The notes beneath the pieces are model-generated. The model was not told the origin of the DNA, ran no database searches, and saw nothing but the letters and a program-made list of their open reading frames with translations. 64,000 bases of DNA from Bernardetia sp. MNP-M8 (GTDB lineage: Bacteria > Bacteroidota > Bacteroidia > Cytophagales > Bernardetiaceae): assembly GCF_037126285.1 (NCBI RefSeq), contig NZ_CP147012.1, positions 2,626,001 to 2,690,000 on the forward strand, read 5' to 3'. Made by a program: the position numbers and the translations under genes. The first letter of the stretch is position 1. The number at the start of each line of letters is the position of its first letter. Of the stretch, positions 43,761-53,160 are shown piece by piece.

Positions 43761-46700
43761 TCAATCTTTAATTATTGCTTCTCTTAGCGAAAAGGTAAAA
43801 GTTGTTCCTTCTTTTTCTATACTTTCTACCCAAATTTTGCCATTTTGTTTTTCTACAAATTCTTTACACACCATTAGTCCTAAGCCTGTTCCTTTTTCAT
43901 TGGCTGTTCCTCGTGTAGTTACGTGTTGGTCTGTAATAAAAATTTTCTTTGCAATGTCTTCATTCATTCCTACTCCTGTATCTCTGACAAAAATATGAAT
44001 CATTTTTTGAGCATTTTTTTCTAAAGTATTTGTATCAGCAATTGCTCCTACTGTAACTGTTCCTTCTGTATCTGTAAATTTTATAGCATTACTGATAAGG
44101 TTACGCAAAATGAAATTGAGTAAATTGTAGTCTGCTTCTACTAAAATACCCTCTTTAATTTGAGAAACCTGAAGGTTAATTTTTTTATTTTTGGCTGTTG
44201 GAAGTAATAATTCAATATTTTTTTGAATATGGTCTGTAATCAATAAAGGCTCTAATTTAGTTTCTAAATGCCCCATTTGCGCTCTAGACCATTGTAAAAG
44301 ATTTTCTAAAAGCCCACCAACATTTCCTAGTGATTTATCAATATCTCTAGTTATTTTATTGATTTCTTCATCAGTAAACGCATTTCTGTATGAAATAAAC
44401 ATTTTCAAAAAGTTTTGAAGAGTTGCTAAAGGCGCACGCAAATCGTGAGAAATAATAGAAAACATGCGATCTTTAATGCTATTGGATTGAGAAAGCTCAT
44501 TTTCAGATTCTTTCAGAAGTGAGTTTGTTACAGCTAATTCTTTGTTTTGTTGTTTTAGTTTTTCAGTTTGTTTTTCAACTTCTATTTCTAAGTCTTTACG
44601 TTTTTTCTCTAAAGAATGTGTTCTCATACGTACATAACCAACCAAAAGTATAAATCCTATCAGTATGCAAGCAACTAAAAACCATGTTTTTTTCCAAATC
44701 GGAGTAGCAATAGTAAACGAGTAACTTGCAGGAATATTTGCCCAAACACCATCATCATTGGTTGCCAAGACTTCAAATTCATAACTACCATCTTCTAAGT
44801 GAGAATAATAAGCAAAGTTTTGAGTCATTATTTCAGACCAATTTTCATCAAATCCCTTCAAACGATATTTGAATTTTACTTTTTCTGGATAACGAAACGT
44901 AATTGTCTTGAAATCTAAACGCAAACTATAATCATCATAAGGCAAAACTAAATCTTCTTCGAAACTTCTCTCTTCTCCAAAAATACGAAAACCACTCAAG
45001 ACTACCTTTGGACGAACAAGATTGATGTGGTCATTTTGTCCGATATAATGAATGAGTCCTCTAGTAGTTCCAAACCACAAATCTCCATTATAATCTTTTT
45101 CGACGGCACTTCTATTTGCTTCTGTTCCTATAAGTCCATCAGATTGATGATAAATTTTGGCTAAATCATCTTTTGGACGCAGTCTTGTAATTCCTTTTCT
45201 TGAACCAATCCAAATATTATAATTTCTGTCAGCAGCAATAAAGTAAGAATAGTTTGAAGCTAATCCGTCTGCTGTTGTATATTTTTTGATTTCATTTTCA
45301 GAATATGCAAAAACACCTGAACCTTCCGAACCTATCCAAAGTGTGTTTTCAGCATCTTCTGTAAAACAAGTTGCTTTTACTTGACTAAACTCCGAAACAG
45401 CATCTAAAACCGTAAGTTTGTCGTCTTTCCAGTAGGATAATGTATAATCAGAAGAAGCAATCCAAATACGATTTTGCCTGTCTTTATAAATATTCTGAAT
45501 TCGATTCAATTGTATGGTTTTGGTTGGCAAAATTTGGGTAAACCTATTTTCAGATTTTATATATTTAAAAAGTCCCCATGAGTTTGTTGCTATCCAAATA
45601 TTTCCATCGTCATCAGATGTTATTTTGTTGATAGTTTTGTCAGGAACATCTCTAATTAATTTTAAAGAATTAGTAATTGGGTCAAATATAAAAAGTCCTT
45701 TTTTCTCAGTTCCTATCCATACTTTACCTAATGAGTCTTTAAAAAGAGCACGAACAACGGTCTGAGAAAGTGCAGGGAGGTAAGGTTTAAAGATAGTTGA
45801 ATCTCCTTGTAAAGTAAGTGAAGTTATAGTTTGGTCTGTACCTAAAAGTAAGTTGTTTTCATCCATTCGTAGTACAGACAAAATATTTTCACTAGGCAAA
45901 CCATGGGAATAAGTATAGATTTCAAACATTTCATTTAGCATCTGAACCAGTCCATTATTTTCTGTTCCTATCCAGATACTTCCTTCATAGTCTTGTAAAA
46001 TACAGGAAATAGATGAGCTTGGCAGTCCATTTTTTGAAGTATAATGTTCTATATCGACTACTTTTTCTTCTTTTTTTATTGATTCTATTCTAAATAGACC
46101 ATTATTTTTTGTGCCTACCCAAAGTTTTCCTCGTTTATCTTCCAAAATTGAGGTAATGTATTCTTTAGCTATTTCTGTTCGACTTGGAAATGCCTTTTTT
46201 ACAGTGCTATTAGAGAAAAAATTATATATGCCATTGTCTTTTGTTCCTATCCAAAAACCTATTTGACCTTGTCTTTTTCTTGTGATAGAGTGTACTTCTA
46301 TTCCCTGTAATTCTTTTATTTGATCTGTAAAAATAAATTTTTCGTCTTTTACAGAAGCTACAAAAAGACCACTATCTGTTCCCACTAAGAACTCATTACT
46401 AGATAATCGTTCAAAAACATTACACCTTTCTGTATGTGTGCTGACAAGTGGAAAGTAAGAGGTTTGATAATCAAAATCTTCTGTGGGCTGATTAATCTGA
46501 TTTTTAGAGTTTATTTTATTAAAACTAACTTTGAAGACACCTTCTCTTTCTGTCAAAGCCCATATCTGTTCCTCTTCTACATAGATTTGTTGAATTCGAC
46601 TAAGTAAATTTTGACTAAGTGAAGTAACTGTCCAAATAGAATCTGTTTGTCTATTTTGGTAAGAGAGCAAACCTTGTGGGTGTCCTAACCAAGTTCCATT

Positions 46701-46973
46701 ACGAAGAGAGTCAGTAGCTAAAGCAGTAACAAAATTATCAGTCAAGCCATCATTTTGTGTAAAAGGCTGCATATCATGCCCATCAAAGCGAGCTAATCCA
46801 TTTCCAGTTGCTATCCATAAGAACCCATTTTTATCTTGTGTTATTCCATAAATATCCCCTTGAGGTAAGCCTTCATCTACATCATAATGACGCAAACCAA
46901 TAGACTGTGCAAAAGAATATTGTCCAGAAAATAAGAATAGCAATAAAAAGAAATATAATATGGAGTTCTTCAT
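43761..46973 (-). CDS. Two-component-regulator propeller sensor histidine kinase
   Basis: The start is ATG 46973 (MKNSILYFFLLLFLFSGQ signal peptide); the longer frame to 47009 would begin upstream of the promoter. The 1070-residue protein has about 12-14 propeller blades (about 25-650; repeated GxIWIGTxNNGL/F units) forming periplasmic beta-propellers. A Y_Y_Y domain (about 690-765), one transmembrane helix (about 775-797) and a coiled coil follow. HisKA carries H843 in ISHDLRAPL and the ATPase domain has LRNLISNAIKF and GTGLGLMVC. Unlike classical hybrid systems it lacks a receiver and AraC output. Such sensors often read glycans, but the ligand is unknown. Confidence 0.93.
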   Translation of the reverse strand: MKNSILYFFLLLFLFSGQYSFAQSIGLRHYDVDEGLPQGDIYGITQDKNGFLWIATGNGLARFDGHDMQPFTQNDGLTDNFVTALATDSLRNGTWLGHPQGLLSYQNRQTDSIWTVTSLSQNLLSRIQQIYVEEEQIWALTEREGVFKVSFNKINSKNQINQPTEDFDYQTSYFPLVSTHTERCNVFERLSSNEFLVGTDSGLFVASVKDEKFIFTDQIKELQGIEVHSITRKRQGQIGFWIGTKDNGIYNFFSNSTVKKAFPSRTEIAKEYITSILEDKRGKLWVGTKNNGLFRIESIKKEEKVVDIEHYTSKNGLPSSSISCILQDYEGSIWIGTENNGLVQMLNEMFEIYTYSHGLPSENILSVLRMDENNLLLGTDQTITSLTLQGDSTIFKPYLPALSQTVVRALFKDSLGKVWIGTEKKGLFIFDPITNSLKLIRDVPDKTINKITSDDDGNIWIATNSWGLFKYIKSENRFTQILPTKTIQLNRIQNIYKDRQNRIWIASSDYTLSYWKDDKLTVLDAVSEFSQVKATCFTEDAENTLWIGSEGSGVFAYSENEIKKYTTADGLASNYSYFIAADRNYNIWIGSRKGITRLRPKDDLAKIYHQSDGLIGTEANRSAVEKDYNGDLWFGTTRGLIHYIGQNDHINLVRPKVVLSGFRIFGEERSFEEDLVLPYDDYSLRLDFKTITFRYPEKVKFKYRLKGFDENWSEIMTQNFAYYSHLEDGSYEFEVLATNDDGVWANIPASYSFTIATPIWKKTWFLVACILIGFILLVGYVRMRTHSLEKKRKDLEIEVEKQTEKLKQQNKELAVTNSLLKESENELSQSNSIKDRMFSIISHDLRAPLATLQNFLKMFISYRNAFTDEEINKITRDIDKSLGNVGGLLENLLQWSRAQMGHLETKLEPLLITDHIQKNIELLLPTAKNKKINLQVSQIKEGILVEADYNLLNFILRNLISNAIKFTDTEGTVTVGAIADTNTLEKNAQKMIHIFVRDTGVGMNEDIAKKIFITDQHVTTRGTANEKGTGLGLMVCKEFVEKQNGKIWVESIEKEGTTFTFSLREAIIKD

Positions 46974-46996
46974 GTAGTGATATTTGGCATAGCTAT

Positions 46997-47027
46997 CAAA
47001 AATATTCATTTTTTGTCAAAATGCAAA
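46997..47027 (-). promoter_or_regulatory. Near-consensus Bacteroidota promoter of propeller kinase
   Basis: On the minus strand TTTG (47024-47027), 19 bases, then TATTTTTG (46997-47004) match the Bacteroidota consensus TTTG/TAnnTTTG exactly. The start codon at 46973 is 24 bases downstream, which decides the start. Confidence 0.7.
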
Positions 47028-47082
47028 TATTATTTTTATCTAAAAGGCACATAAACATATTTTTGATATAATAACCTCATAA

Positions 47083-47580
47083 TCAATTGACTCTGATATA
47101 GCCTCTGAGTTTTTTAAGGTTTTCTAGTGAAGCAGCATATTTAAAAATCCCATGTCGCTCTTCCAAAGGAGCTTCCAAAATTTTAGAATACTCTAAATAA
47201 TCTACTGAAGTAATGATTTGATTATCAGTAGTATGTTCTGGGTCAAAGCCTGTTTTCAGCTTTCCACCAACAGCACGAACAGCAAAAAATAATTCTATTG
47301 CATGAATAGGCAAATTGACATATTCATAAACACACATAAAATAATCAATTTCTATTTTTAATCCTGTTTCTTCCAAAAACTCTCGCTTTAGTGCGTCAGT
47401 TGCTGTTTCTCCAAGTTCTATTCCACCACCAATAGGAGCTAAAAAAGATTTATTTTGTTCTAAATTAGATGAAATCCCATTCATATTTACGACAAGTAAA
47501 CTTCCATTTTCATTGATACAAATTCCACAAACTCGTGTTCGGATTTTATTGCCGTATATTTTTTCTAAAGATTTATCCAT
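47083..47580 (-). CDS. Nudix hydrolase
   Basis: The 165-residue protein has a complete Nudix box GGIELGETATDALKREFLEE followed by TGL (about residues 49-72), which binds Mg2+ and hydrolyses nucleoside-diphosphate-X compounds. The N-terminal RVCGICINENGSLLVVNM strand pair is typical. The substrate is not predictable. It is probably cotranscribed with, or close to, the methyltransferase upstream (103-base gap containing a heptanucleotide repeat). Confidence 0.9.
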   Translation of the reverse strand: MDKSLEKIYGNKIRTRVCGICINENGSLLVVNMNGISSNLEQNKSFLAPIGGGIELGETATDALKREFLEETGLKIEIDYFMCVYEYVNLPIHAIELFFAVRAVGGKLKTGFDPEHTTDNQIITSVDYLEYSKILEAPLEERHGIFKYAASLENLKKLRGYIRVN

Positions 47581-47640
47581 ATCTAACTAAATTACGAATT
47601 ATTTTTTGTTATAAAACAATTATTTCAGAAAGTAATTTCT

Positions 47641-47682
47641 CACTAATCACTAATCACTAATCACTAATCACTAATCACTAAT
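47641..47682. repeat. Six tandem CACTAAT repeats
   Basis: Six perfect 7-bp copies occupy the gap and abut the minus-strand stop codon of the methyltransferase gene. The reverse-complement unit recurs in the cdaA upstream region (about 8195-8220). Confidence 0.9.
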
Positions 47683-48468
47683 TTACTTTTCTACTACAAA
47701 AATCATTCTTTCAGAAATTCCTTCTTCAAATTCAGATAAGTCATAATCTCCAAATATGCGTGCTACTGTTAATCCTGCATCTCTGAAATAACGCAAAAAA
47801 TCAGTTGTTGGAATTGCTCTAACTCGTTCTTGAAAATGAAATTCTTTCCCTTTATCTTCAAAATGAATATCTTTTATAATAAAATTATCTTGTACAGATT
47901 TTGAAATTTTAAATGTAATTCCTTCAATAATTTTTTCTTCATAACAGACAAGAGATTGTATTACTTTTGTAGTATTAAAAAAATCTAATACAATTCGTCC
48001 TTCTACTTGAAGAGCTTTTGCCATTGCTGAAATAGCTTGTTGATTTTCTTGATCAGTTTGAAAATAACCAAAACTAGTAAAAAGATTCAAAATAAAATCA
48101 AAATAATCAGTTTTATAGACTTTTCTCATATCATGCTGACTAAAATGCAAACGTTCATTTTCAAACTGTTTGGCATATTGAATACTTTCTTCTGATAAAT
48201 CTATCCCTTCTACATAGAGACCTTTTTGATTGAGATAAATAGAATGACGACCTTTTCCACATGCTAAATCTAGTATTTTATCATTAGGTAAAAAGTTGAG
48301 ATATAAACTTATATTATCTATAAATAAACGAGCTTCTGTATCGTCTCTATCTTTATATAGAATGTGATAATAATGAGAATCAAACCATGTGGCAAACCAT
48401 TCACTATCTTTATTAGAAGTGTTGGAATTATTTTTTTTGTTTTTATCGTCTGAATTGGAGTTTGACAC
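47683..48468 (-). CDS. Class I SAM-dependent methyltransferase
   Basis: The 261-residue protein has an Asn/Ser/Lys-rich low-complexity N-terminus (about 1-22) and then a Rossmann-like methyltransferase core. Motif I is KILDLACGKGRHSIYL (about 65-80), with VEGIDLSEESIQYAKQ as motif II and DFILNLFTSFGYF as the post-motif region. The acceptor (small molecule or protein) cannot be assigned. It lies upstream of the Nudix gene on the same strand. Confidence 0.9.
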   Translation of the reverse strand: MSNSNSDDKNKKNNSNTSNKDSEWFATWFDSHYYHILYKDRDDTEARLFIDNISLYLNFLPNDKILDLACGKGRHSIYLNQKGLYVEGIDLSEESIQYAKQFENERLHFSQHDMRKVYKTDYFDFILNLFTSFGYFQTDQENQQAISAMAKALQVEGRIVLDFFNTTKVIQSLVCYEEKIIEGITFKISKSVQDNFIIKDIHFEDKGKEFHFQERVRAIPTTDFLRYFRDAGLTVARIFGDYDLSEFEEGISERMIFVVEK

Positions 48469-48783
48469 GGCTAGTATAAAAGGTAAGATAAGGGCTTAAT
48501 AAGTTTTAATATAAAAAAACAAATTTGAGATAAAATGGAAAATGAAATGAGAAAGTCTTTAGAATTAATTGATTTTATCTACAAATTAGTTAATAATTGA
48601 TTGTGAATTGTGTATTTGTGTTTGTTTTTAGACAAAAAACAGTTAGTTTAGATTATCTTTTTCTATGGGTTTTTTAATGTAACAAGAATTACAAAAAAAA
48701 GATAGAGAGAATAAAAAAACAAAATCCTGTTCCTTCATTCTGCATCACTTTCTAATAAGTGCGTGCAAGTTGTGCAAATTTAT

Positions 48784-51700
48784 ATGAAACAAACCTATTC
48801 ACCAATAATTTTTTTAACATCTGCTACAGAAACGTCTGCTTTTTTGGCTGTAGATGTTGCTCTTTCTACACCTCAACGTACAGGAATGTGCGAATTGATA
48901 ATGACTTCAGAGAATATCTTTTCAGAAGTATTTCAACGTTTAGATGAAAAAGAATTTAGTGATAGGCTTTTTATTTTTCATTGGGTAGGAGATTCGAACG
49001 ATTCCACCTTTATCGAACAGCTTATTCGTCGTCTTTCTATGATGCCAAATTTAGCTTGTCTGATTTTGGAAGATATACAAGTTCCTCCTTCTGCTACAAT
49101 TGCACACCTTTTACCAATTACAATTGCTGTTTCCAAAAATCAAGATAGAGAAGATGACAATATCTTTAGTAGTCATTTTTATGAACAATTAGCTCAAAAC
49201 AATTCTATCAAAGAAGCCTATAATTATGCTTCAAGAAAACTTCCAAATACACCTTCTACATTATTTGTAAAGCCAAGTGCCGAACACACACTTGATTTTA
49301 CGTTACTAGCAACCAAAAAAGTAGAGGCAGCTCCCAAAACACCAGAGCAACAAAAAATAGAACGTTTTAAGAAAATTATAGCTCAAAAAGCTCGTTTTTC
49401 AGCATATTCCAAACCAGAACTTTTACTTTCTAAAGAAGAAACTAAACTTTTTGAAGAGTATAAATTTGAACTTGCACCACTTTCAGATATAGAAAATCAG
49501 CTTTATATTCGGAGTCTTAAAAAAATAAATCAGAAAAAAAGACAACAAAGATATTTATATAGAGCTATATTTTTCTTGACATTCTTTTTGGTTTTGGCAG
49601 GTCTGGGTTTTTGGGCGCAATATCAAGAATATGAAAGACAAGACGAGGCACATAAAACACAAACTCGTCAGCAACAAGCTAATTTTTTGACTTATTTGGG
49701 TGATAATATGCAAAAGGAAAATGCCACAAAGGCAATTCGTTTGATAGAAAAAGCGGTCAGAGAATATCCAACACATTTAGCACAGGGTTCTTTGTATTCT
49801 CACTTTTATAGTCCAAATTTATATTATTCGGCTCAAATTCCAATTAAAAATGAGAATCAAGATTTAAAAAGTAACGAAAATATAAATTATGCTGTTTCTT
49901 CTGATGCTCAATGGTTAGCTTATTTTGAAAATGATAATAAAAAAGGCAATCACAAAAGGAAAAATGCAATATTTATTAGTTCATTACAAGGCGATGTTAT
50001 CAAAAAAATAGAAAAAGAAGTAGAAATAGAAAAAATTATTTTTTCAAATAATGTTCCCTATCGTTTGGCTGTTGGTTTTGCAAATGGAAAAGTAGAAATT
50101 TTAGATGTGTATGGAAAGAGCTTATTAGAAATGCAGGTACATAATGACACTATTTCAGGACTCTCATTTTCGAAAGATGATACAAAAATTATTTCGGCTG
50201 CTGATACAACAGCTCTTATTTGGACAACAGCAGGAGAAGTGTTAGATACAATTAGTGGAAATCGGAGTAAGATTTTGAGAATGCAGTTTTCTCCCAATCA
50301 AAGAACTCTTTTTACAGAAGCGAAAGATAGTGTCATAGCTGTTTGGGAAGGTTCAAATTTACTTTCTACTTTCGAAGGAACAAAAGCTAAATGGCTTTCA
50401 GATAAATATCTAGTTTTGAAACAATACTCTAAAGAGGAGAATCAAAAAAAGAAAAATAGAAGACAAACAGAATCTTTAGGTAATTCTGATTCTTTAAAAT
50501 GGGTAGTTTGGGATGTTTCTACAAATGAAATTAAAAAAGAACTTCAAAATCCAAAGCAAGTGTTGTCTCAAGACTCTGCTTCTTTTTGGGTGATAGATGA
50601 AAAAAATATACTAAAAAGGTATTACTTTGAAAGTGATTCTATTACACTTTGGCAAAGAAGTGTAGCTTATTTTGCTATGTATAAAGGAAGTAATCTAATT
50701 AAAACAAACAAAAAATGGGTAATTATTTCAGAAGATGGTTTGTGTACAATACGTTTTGCTGATGGCAGCCAGTCTACTACAAAGCTAGAAAGTTTGCCTA
50801 TTAAGACCCCTTATTTTACACAAGATGGAAGTTATTTAGTTATACAAACTTTAGAAGATATTACTTTTTGGCGAGCTGCTAGTCCTCAAATGCGTTTTAA
50901 TGACAAATTACAAGGTGAAAAATGGCTTGCTCAGAATGCAGCAATAAATCAAAATAAAATACAAAGTAGAGATGTACAGCTCATTTATTATTCTGGAAAT
51001 ATTTATCGTCTGACCGACCAAAAAGAAAATGCAAAAGCAGAGTTTGCAGCCGATAAAGTGTTTTTACATCCTTCTCAAGATTATGTTCTGACAATCAAAA
51101 ATGCTGTTATTTCTTTAGATAAATTTGATAAAACAAACCTAGCCGAAAAAGATAAGCCTTTCAGAATTACAAACGCATTTACTAAAAAACCAAACTATAC
51201 GAATGCTGGTTTTTCTAAAAAAGGAAGTTTTGTTTGGGCAGTTACACAAAATAATGAGCTTCAATTAATAGATCTAAAAGGTAATGTTTTTCACACGCAA
51301 AAAGTAAAACCAAATACAGAAACAACTAGCTCTTTTGATGATAGATATTTAGCTTTGGCTCAAAAGGTAACAGGAGGATTAAAGCCATACAAGATTTTGC
51401 ATTTAGATACAAAGCAAAGTTATGAATTAGATACACGTTTAGAACGTTCGAATATTTCTTCATTTTTCTTTTCTCCTTCTCAACAAGGGCAACCCTATTT
51501 AGTTTCTGCTTCGGGTTCTTGGACAGATTTTTGGGATTTGAAAGGACGCAGAATGAAAGCTCTAAAAGGTGGAAATCCAATTTATGGAAAAGAAATGATT
51601 CTGACTTCCTCTTATGGCAATTTTTATATTGCAACGTTAGATGTAAATAAAGTGTACCATCAAAAAATGGAGAATCTTCAGAAAGCTACTTTAAGTCCTG

Positions 51701-51840
51701 ATAAAAATTATATTGTTTTACATTTTTCAGATTCTTTACAGATTTGGAAAACATCACCTTTTGGAATCATTCAATGGCTAGAGGAAAATAAAATTTATCA
51801 ACTTTCTACCCAAGAACAAAAACAATTATTGCTTCGATAA
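48784..51840 (+). CDS. Membrane protein: inactive caspase/CHAT-like domain plus WD40-like propeller
   Basis: ATG at 48784 (MKQTYSPIIFLTSATE) is preferred over GTG 48763 because it matches the start of the CHAT-like family. The 1018-residue protein has a degenerate caspase/CHAT-like domain (about 1-165; FIFHWVGDSND, LACLILEDIQV, SSHFYEQLAQNNSIKEAYNYA). A charged linker, one transmembrane helix (about 258-280) and a long WD40-like beta-propeller region (about 330-1010; AIFISSLQG, LIWTTAGEVLDTI, IWKTSPFGI blades) follow. Active relatives have a GH and a C where this protein has D70 and I98, so proteolysis is not expected. A scaffold or sensor role is inferred. Confidence 0.75.
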   Translation: MKQTYSPIIFLTSATETSAFLAVDVALSTPQRTGMCELIMTSENIFSEVFQRLDEKEFSDRLFIFHWVGDSNDSTFIEQLIRRLSMMPNLACLILEDIQVPPSATIAHLLPITIAVSKNQDREDDNIFSSHFYEQLAQNNSIKEAYNYASRKLPNTPSTLFVKPSAEHTLDFTLLATKKVEAAPKTPEQQKIERFKKIIAQKARFSAYSKPELLLSKEETKLFEEYKFELAPLSDIENQLYIRSLKKINQKKRQQRYLYRAIFFLTFFLVLAGLGFWAQYQEYERQDEAHKTQTRQQQANFLTYLGDNMQKENATKAIRLIEKAVREYPTHLAQGSLYSHFYSPNLYYSAQIPIKNENQDLKSNENINYAVSSDAQWLAYFENDNKKGNHKRKNAIFISSLQGDVIKKIEKEVEIEKIIFSNNVPYRLAVGFANGKVEILDVYGKSLLEMQVHNDTISGLSFSKDDTKIISAADTTALIWTTAGEVLDTISGNRSKILRMQFSPNQRTLFTEAKDSVIAVWEGSNLLSTFEGTKAKWLSDKYLVLKQYSKEENQKKKNRRQTESLGNSDSLKWVVWDVSTNEIKKELQNPKQVLSQDSASFWVIDEKNILKRYYFESDSITLWQRSVAYFAMYKGSNLIKTNKKWVIISEDGLCTIRFADGSQSTTKLESLPIKTPYFTQDGSYLVIQTLEDITFWRAASPQMRFNDKLQGEKWLAQNAAINQNKIQSRDVQLIYYSGNIYRLTDQKENAKAEFAADKVFLHPSQDYVLTIKNAVISLDKFDKTNLAEKDKPFRITNAFTKKPNYTNAGFSKKGSFVWAVTQNNELQLIDLKGNVFHTQKVKPNTETTSSFDDRYLALAQKVTGGLKPYKILHLDTKQSYELDTRLERSNISSFFFSPSQQGQPYLVSASGSWTDFWDLKGRRMKALKGGNPIYGKEMILTSSYGNFYIATLDVNKVYHQKMENLQKATLSPDKNYIVLHFSDSLQIWKTSPFGIIQWLEENKIYQLSTQEQKQLLLR

Positions 51841-51946
51841 CGTATAGTATATTAAGAAGTCAAAATTTGATTCTATTATTTTATCAAATTATTTTTTAGA
51901 CTTCAAAATTTTATTAATTCCTTTCATTTTTTAAACTTTGAAATTT

Positions 51947-52156
51947 ATGTTTACGATTCTTGTAGCAAATGCCTTTGGTGTTTTGGGTAGTGGTATTGGT
52001 GGTATATTATCAATCCTTCATCTTATTCTTATTGTCTATTGTTTTTATAGTGTATGGACTTCTGCTAGTACAATGGGTACAAAAGTTCTTTGGTCTTTAG
52101 CTATTTTCTTTTTACCTATCATAGGACCAATTCTTTATCTTTTATTAGGTAGATAA
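51947..52156 (+). CDS. PLDc_N-type small membrane protein
   Basis: From ATG 51947 the protein is 69 residues with two hydrophobic helices. The C-terminal pattern LWSLAIFFLPIIGPILYLLLG is the PLDc_N (phospholipase D-nuclease N-terminal) signature. An in-frame TTG three codons earlier is possible. Such stand-alone peptides are common in Bacteroidota and have no catalytic residues; their role is unknown. It lies 106 bases after the propeller gene and is followed by a terminator. Confidence 0.8.
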   Translation: MFTILVANAFGVLGSGIGGILSILHLILIVYCFYSVWTSASTMGTKVLWSLAIFFLPIIGPILYLLLGR

Positions 52157-52200
52157 TAGTTCAAGAAATATTCAGTTAGGAAAACTAACTTATCAATAAC

Positions 52201-52235
52201 AAAGCCCTAAATCTTCTTATGAGATTTAGGGTTTT
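52201..52235 (+). terminator. Terminator after PLDc_N gene
   Basis: CCCTAAATCT (52205-52214) and AGATTTAGGG (52222-52231) form a stem extended by A-T/G-T pairs, with a 7-base loop and a short T-run. Confidence 0.75.
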
Positions 52236-52321
52236 GATGTGTATACAAAAAGTTCTGTGTTTAGTAAAACTTAAAAAAGCTATAGAGTTGAGTTTTTTTA
52301 AGTAAATAAAGTATAATATTG

Positions 52322-52361
52322 AAAAGCCTTTTTATAATTTTTCTTATAAAAAGCCTTTTTT
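52322..52361 (+). terminator. Second hairpin in the same gap
   Basis: AAAAGCCTTTTTATAA (52322-52337) pairs with 52344-52359 at 15 of 16 positions and is followed by T residues. It may act as a back-up terminator or in the opposite direction. Confidence 0.5.
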
Positions 52362-52384
52362 GATACTCTAAACAAACATTTTTA

Positions 52385-52413
52385 TTGTAATTGACAATTT
52401 ATTTGTAGTTTTG
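52385..52413 (+). promoter_or_regulatory. Promoter of the 2H phosphodiesterase gene
   Basis: TTG (52385-52387), 18 bases and TAGTTTTG (52406-52413) fit the Bacteroidota promoter pattern, 68 bases before the TTG start codon. Confidence 0.5.
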
Positions 52414-52480
52414 TAGTTATAATTTACACAAACATTATTACCAAACACTTTTTTTACAGACAAAAATCGACTCCCCTAAA

Positions 52481-53062
52481 TTGACTACTCCTCTTCAAAA
52501 AACATCTCGTTTATTTATTGCCATTCCTCTTCCTGAATTTTTAAAAGATGCTTTACAAGAATGTCAAGAGTGGCTTTCTTCTTATCCAGAAATGAAGGAA
52601 ATTAAAGATTGGATAGAAATCTCTAAAATGCACATTACACTGCATTTTTTAGGAGATGTTTCACACCAAAAAATTTCACAAATACAGGAAATTGTAAGTC
52701 AAATTGCAAAACAAGCCCCTCTTACTTTAACAATGAAAGACATAGGAACATTTGAAAAAAATGAACTTCCTTATGTTCTTTGGGTAGGAATTTTGAAAAA
52801 TGAAGCTTTATCAGATTTATATGAAAAATTGGCTCAAAAACTAGAAGAAATAGATATAGAGATTGAAAATACCAACGTTGAAAATTATAATCCTCATGTT
52901 ACCTTAGCATACATTCGTACTGATGATGAAACTAAAAAAGCAATGAAAGAACGTCTTCAAAAAATAATTGTTGGTGAAATTGGTGTTTGGGAGAGCAACA
53001 AAATTGAACTGCTTAGTAGCACACCAACTAGAGAAGGTTCTGTTTATAAAGTTATTAGTTAA
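52481..53062 (+). CDS. thpR: RNA 2',3'-cyclic phosphodiesterase (2H family)
   Basis: The 193-residue cytosolic enzyme opens RNA 2',3'-cyclic phosphates (formerly 2'-5' RNA ligase). Both catalytic HxTx motifs are present: MHITLHFLGDV (about 48-58) and NPHVTLAYIRT (about 135-145). The N-terminal RLFIAIPLPE strand needs an upstream start, and only TTG at 52481 provides it, so a TTG start is assigned. It is monocistronic, with its own promoter and a convergent terminator. Confidence 0.92.
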   Translation: MTTPLQKTSRLFIAIPLPEFLKDALQECQEWLSSYPEMKEIKDWIEISKMHITLHFLGDVSHQKISQIQEIVSQIAKQAPLTLTMKDIGTFEKNELPYVLWVGILKNEALSDLYEKLAQKLEEIDIEIENTNVENYNPHVTLAYIRTDDETKKAMKERLQKIIVGEIGVWESNKIELLSSTPTREGSVYKVIS

Positions 53063-53112
53063 TATATAATTTGAGAAAAATTAAATATGCCTAAAAAAAT
53101 AGAAAGTAGAAA

Positions 53113-53155
53113 TCTAAACTGTCAGGATACCTTTTGAGGTGTCAGACAGTTTAGA
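53113..53155. terminator. Convergent terminator between thpR and the SGNH hydrolase
   Basis: TCTAAACTGTC (53113-53123) and GACAGTTTAGA (53145-53155) are perfect complements, with partial inner pairing (AGGATACC / GGTGTC), and lie between convergent stops. Confidence 0.7.
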
Positions 53156-53160
53156 ACATG

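Larger units (their letters stand above)
52157..52480. other. Intergenic region with two hairpins and a promoter
   Basis: The 324-base gap is explained by a terminator (52201-52235), a second hairpin (52322-52359) and a promoter pair (52385-52413) that precedes the phosphodiesterase gene. Confidence 0.6.

Noticed and set aside
47641-47682. Possible CRISPR or telomere-like array
   Set aside because: The units are 7 bp, strictly tandem and without spacers; a simple sequence repeat explains it.
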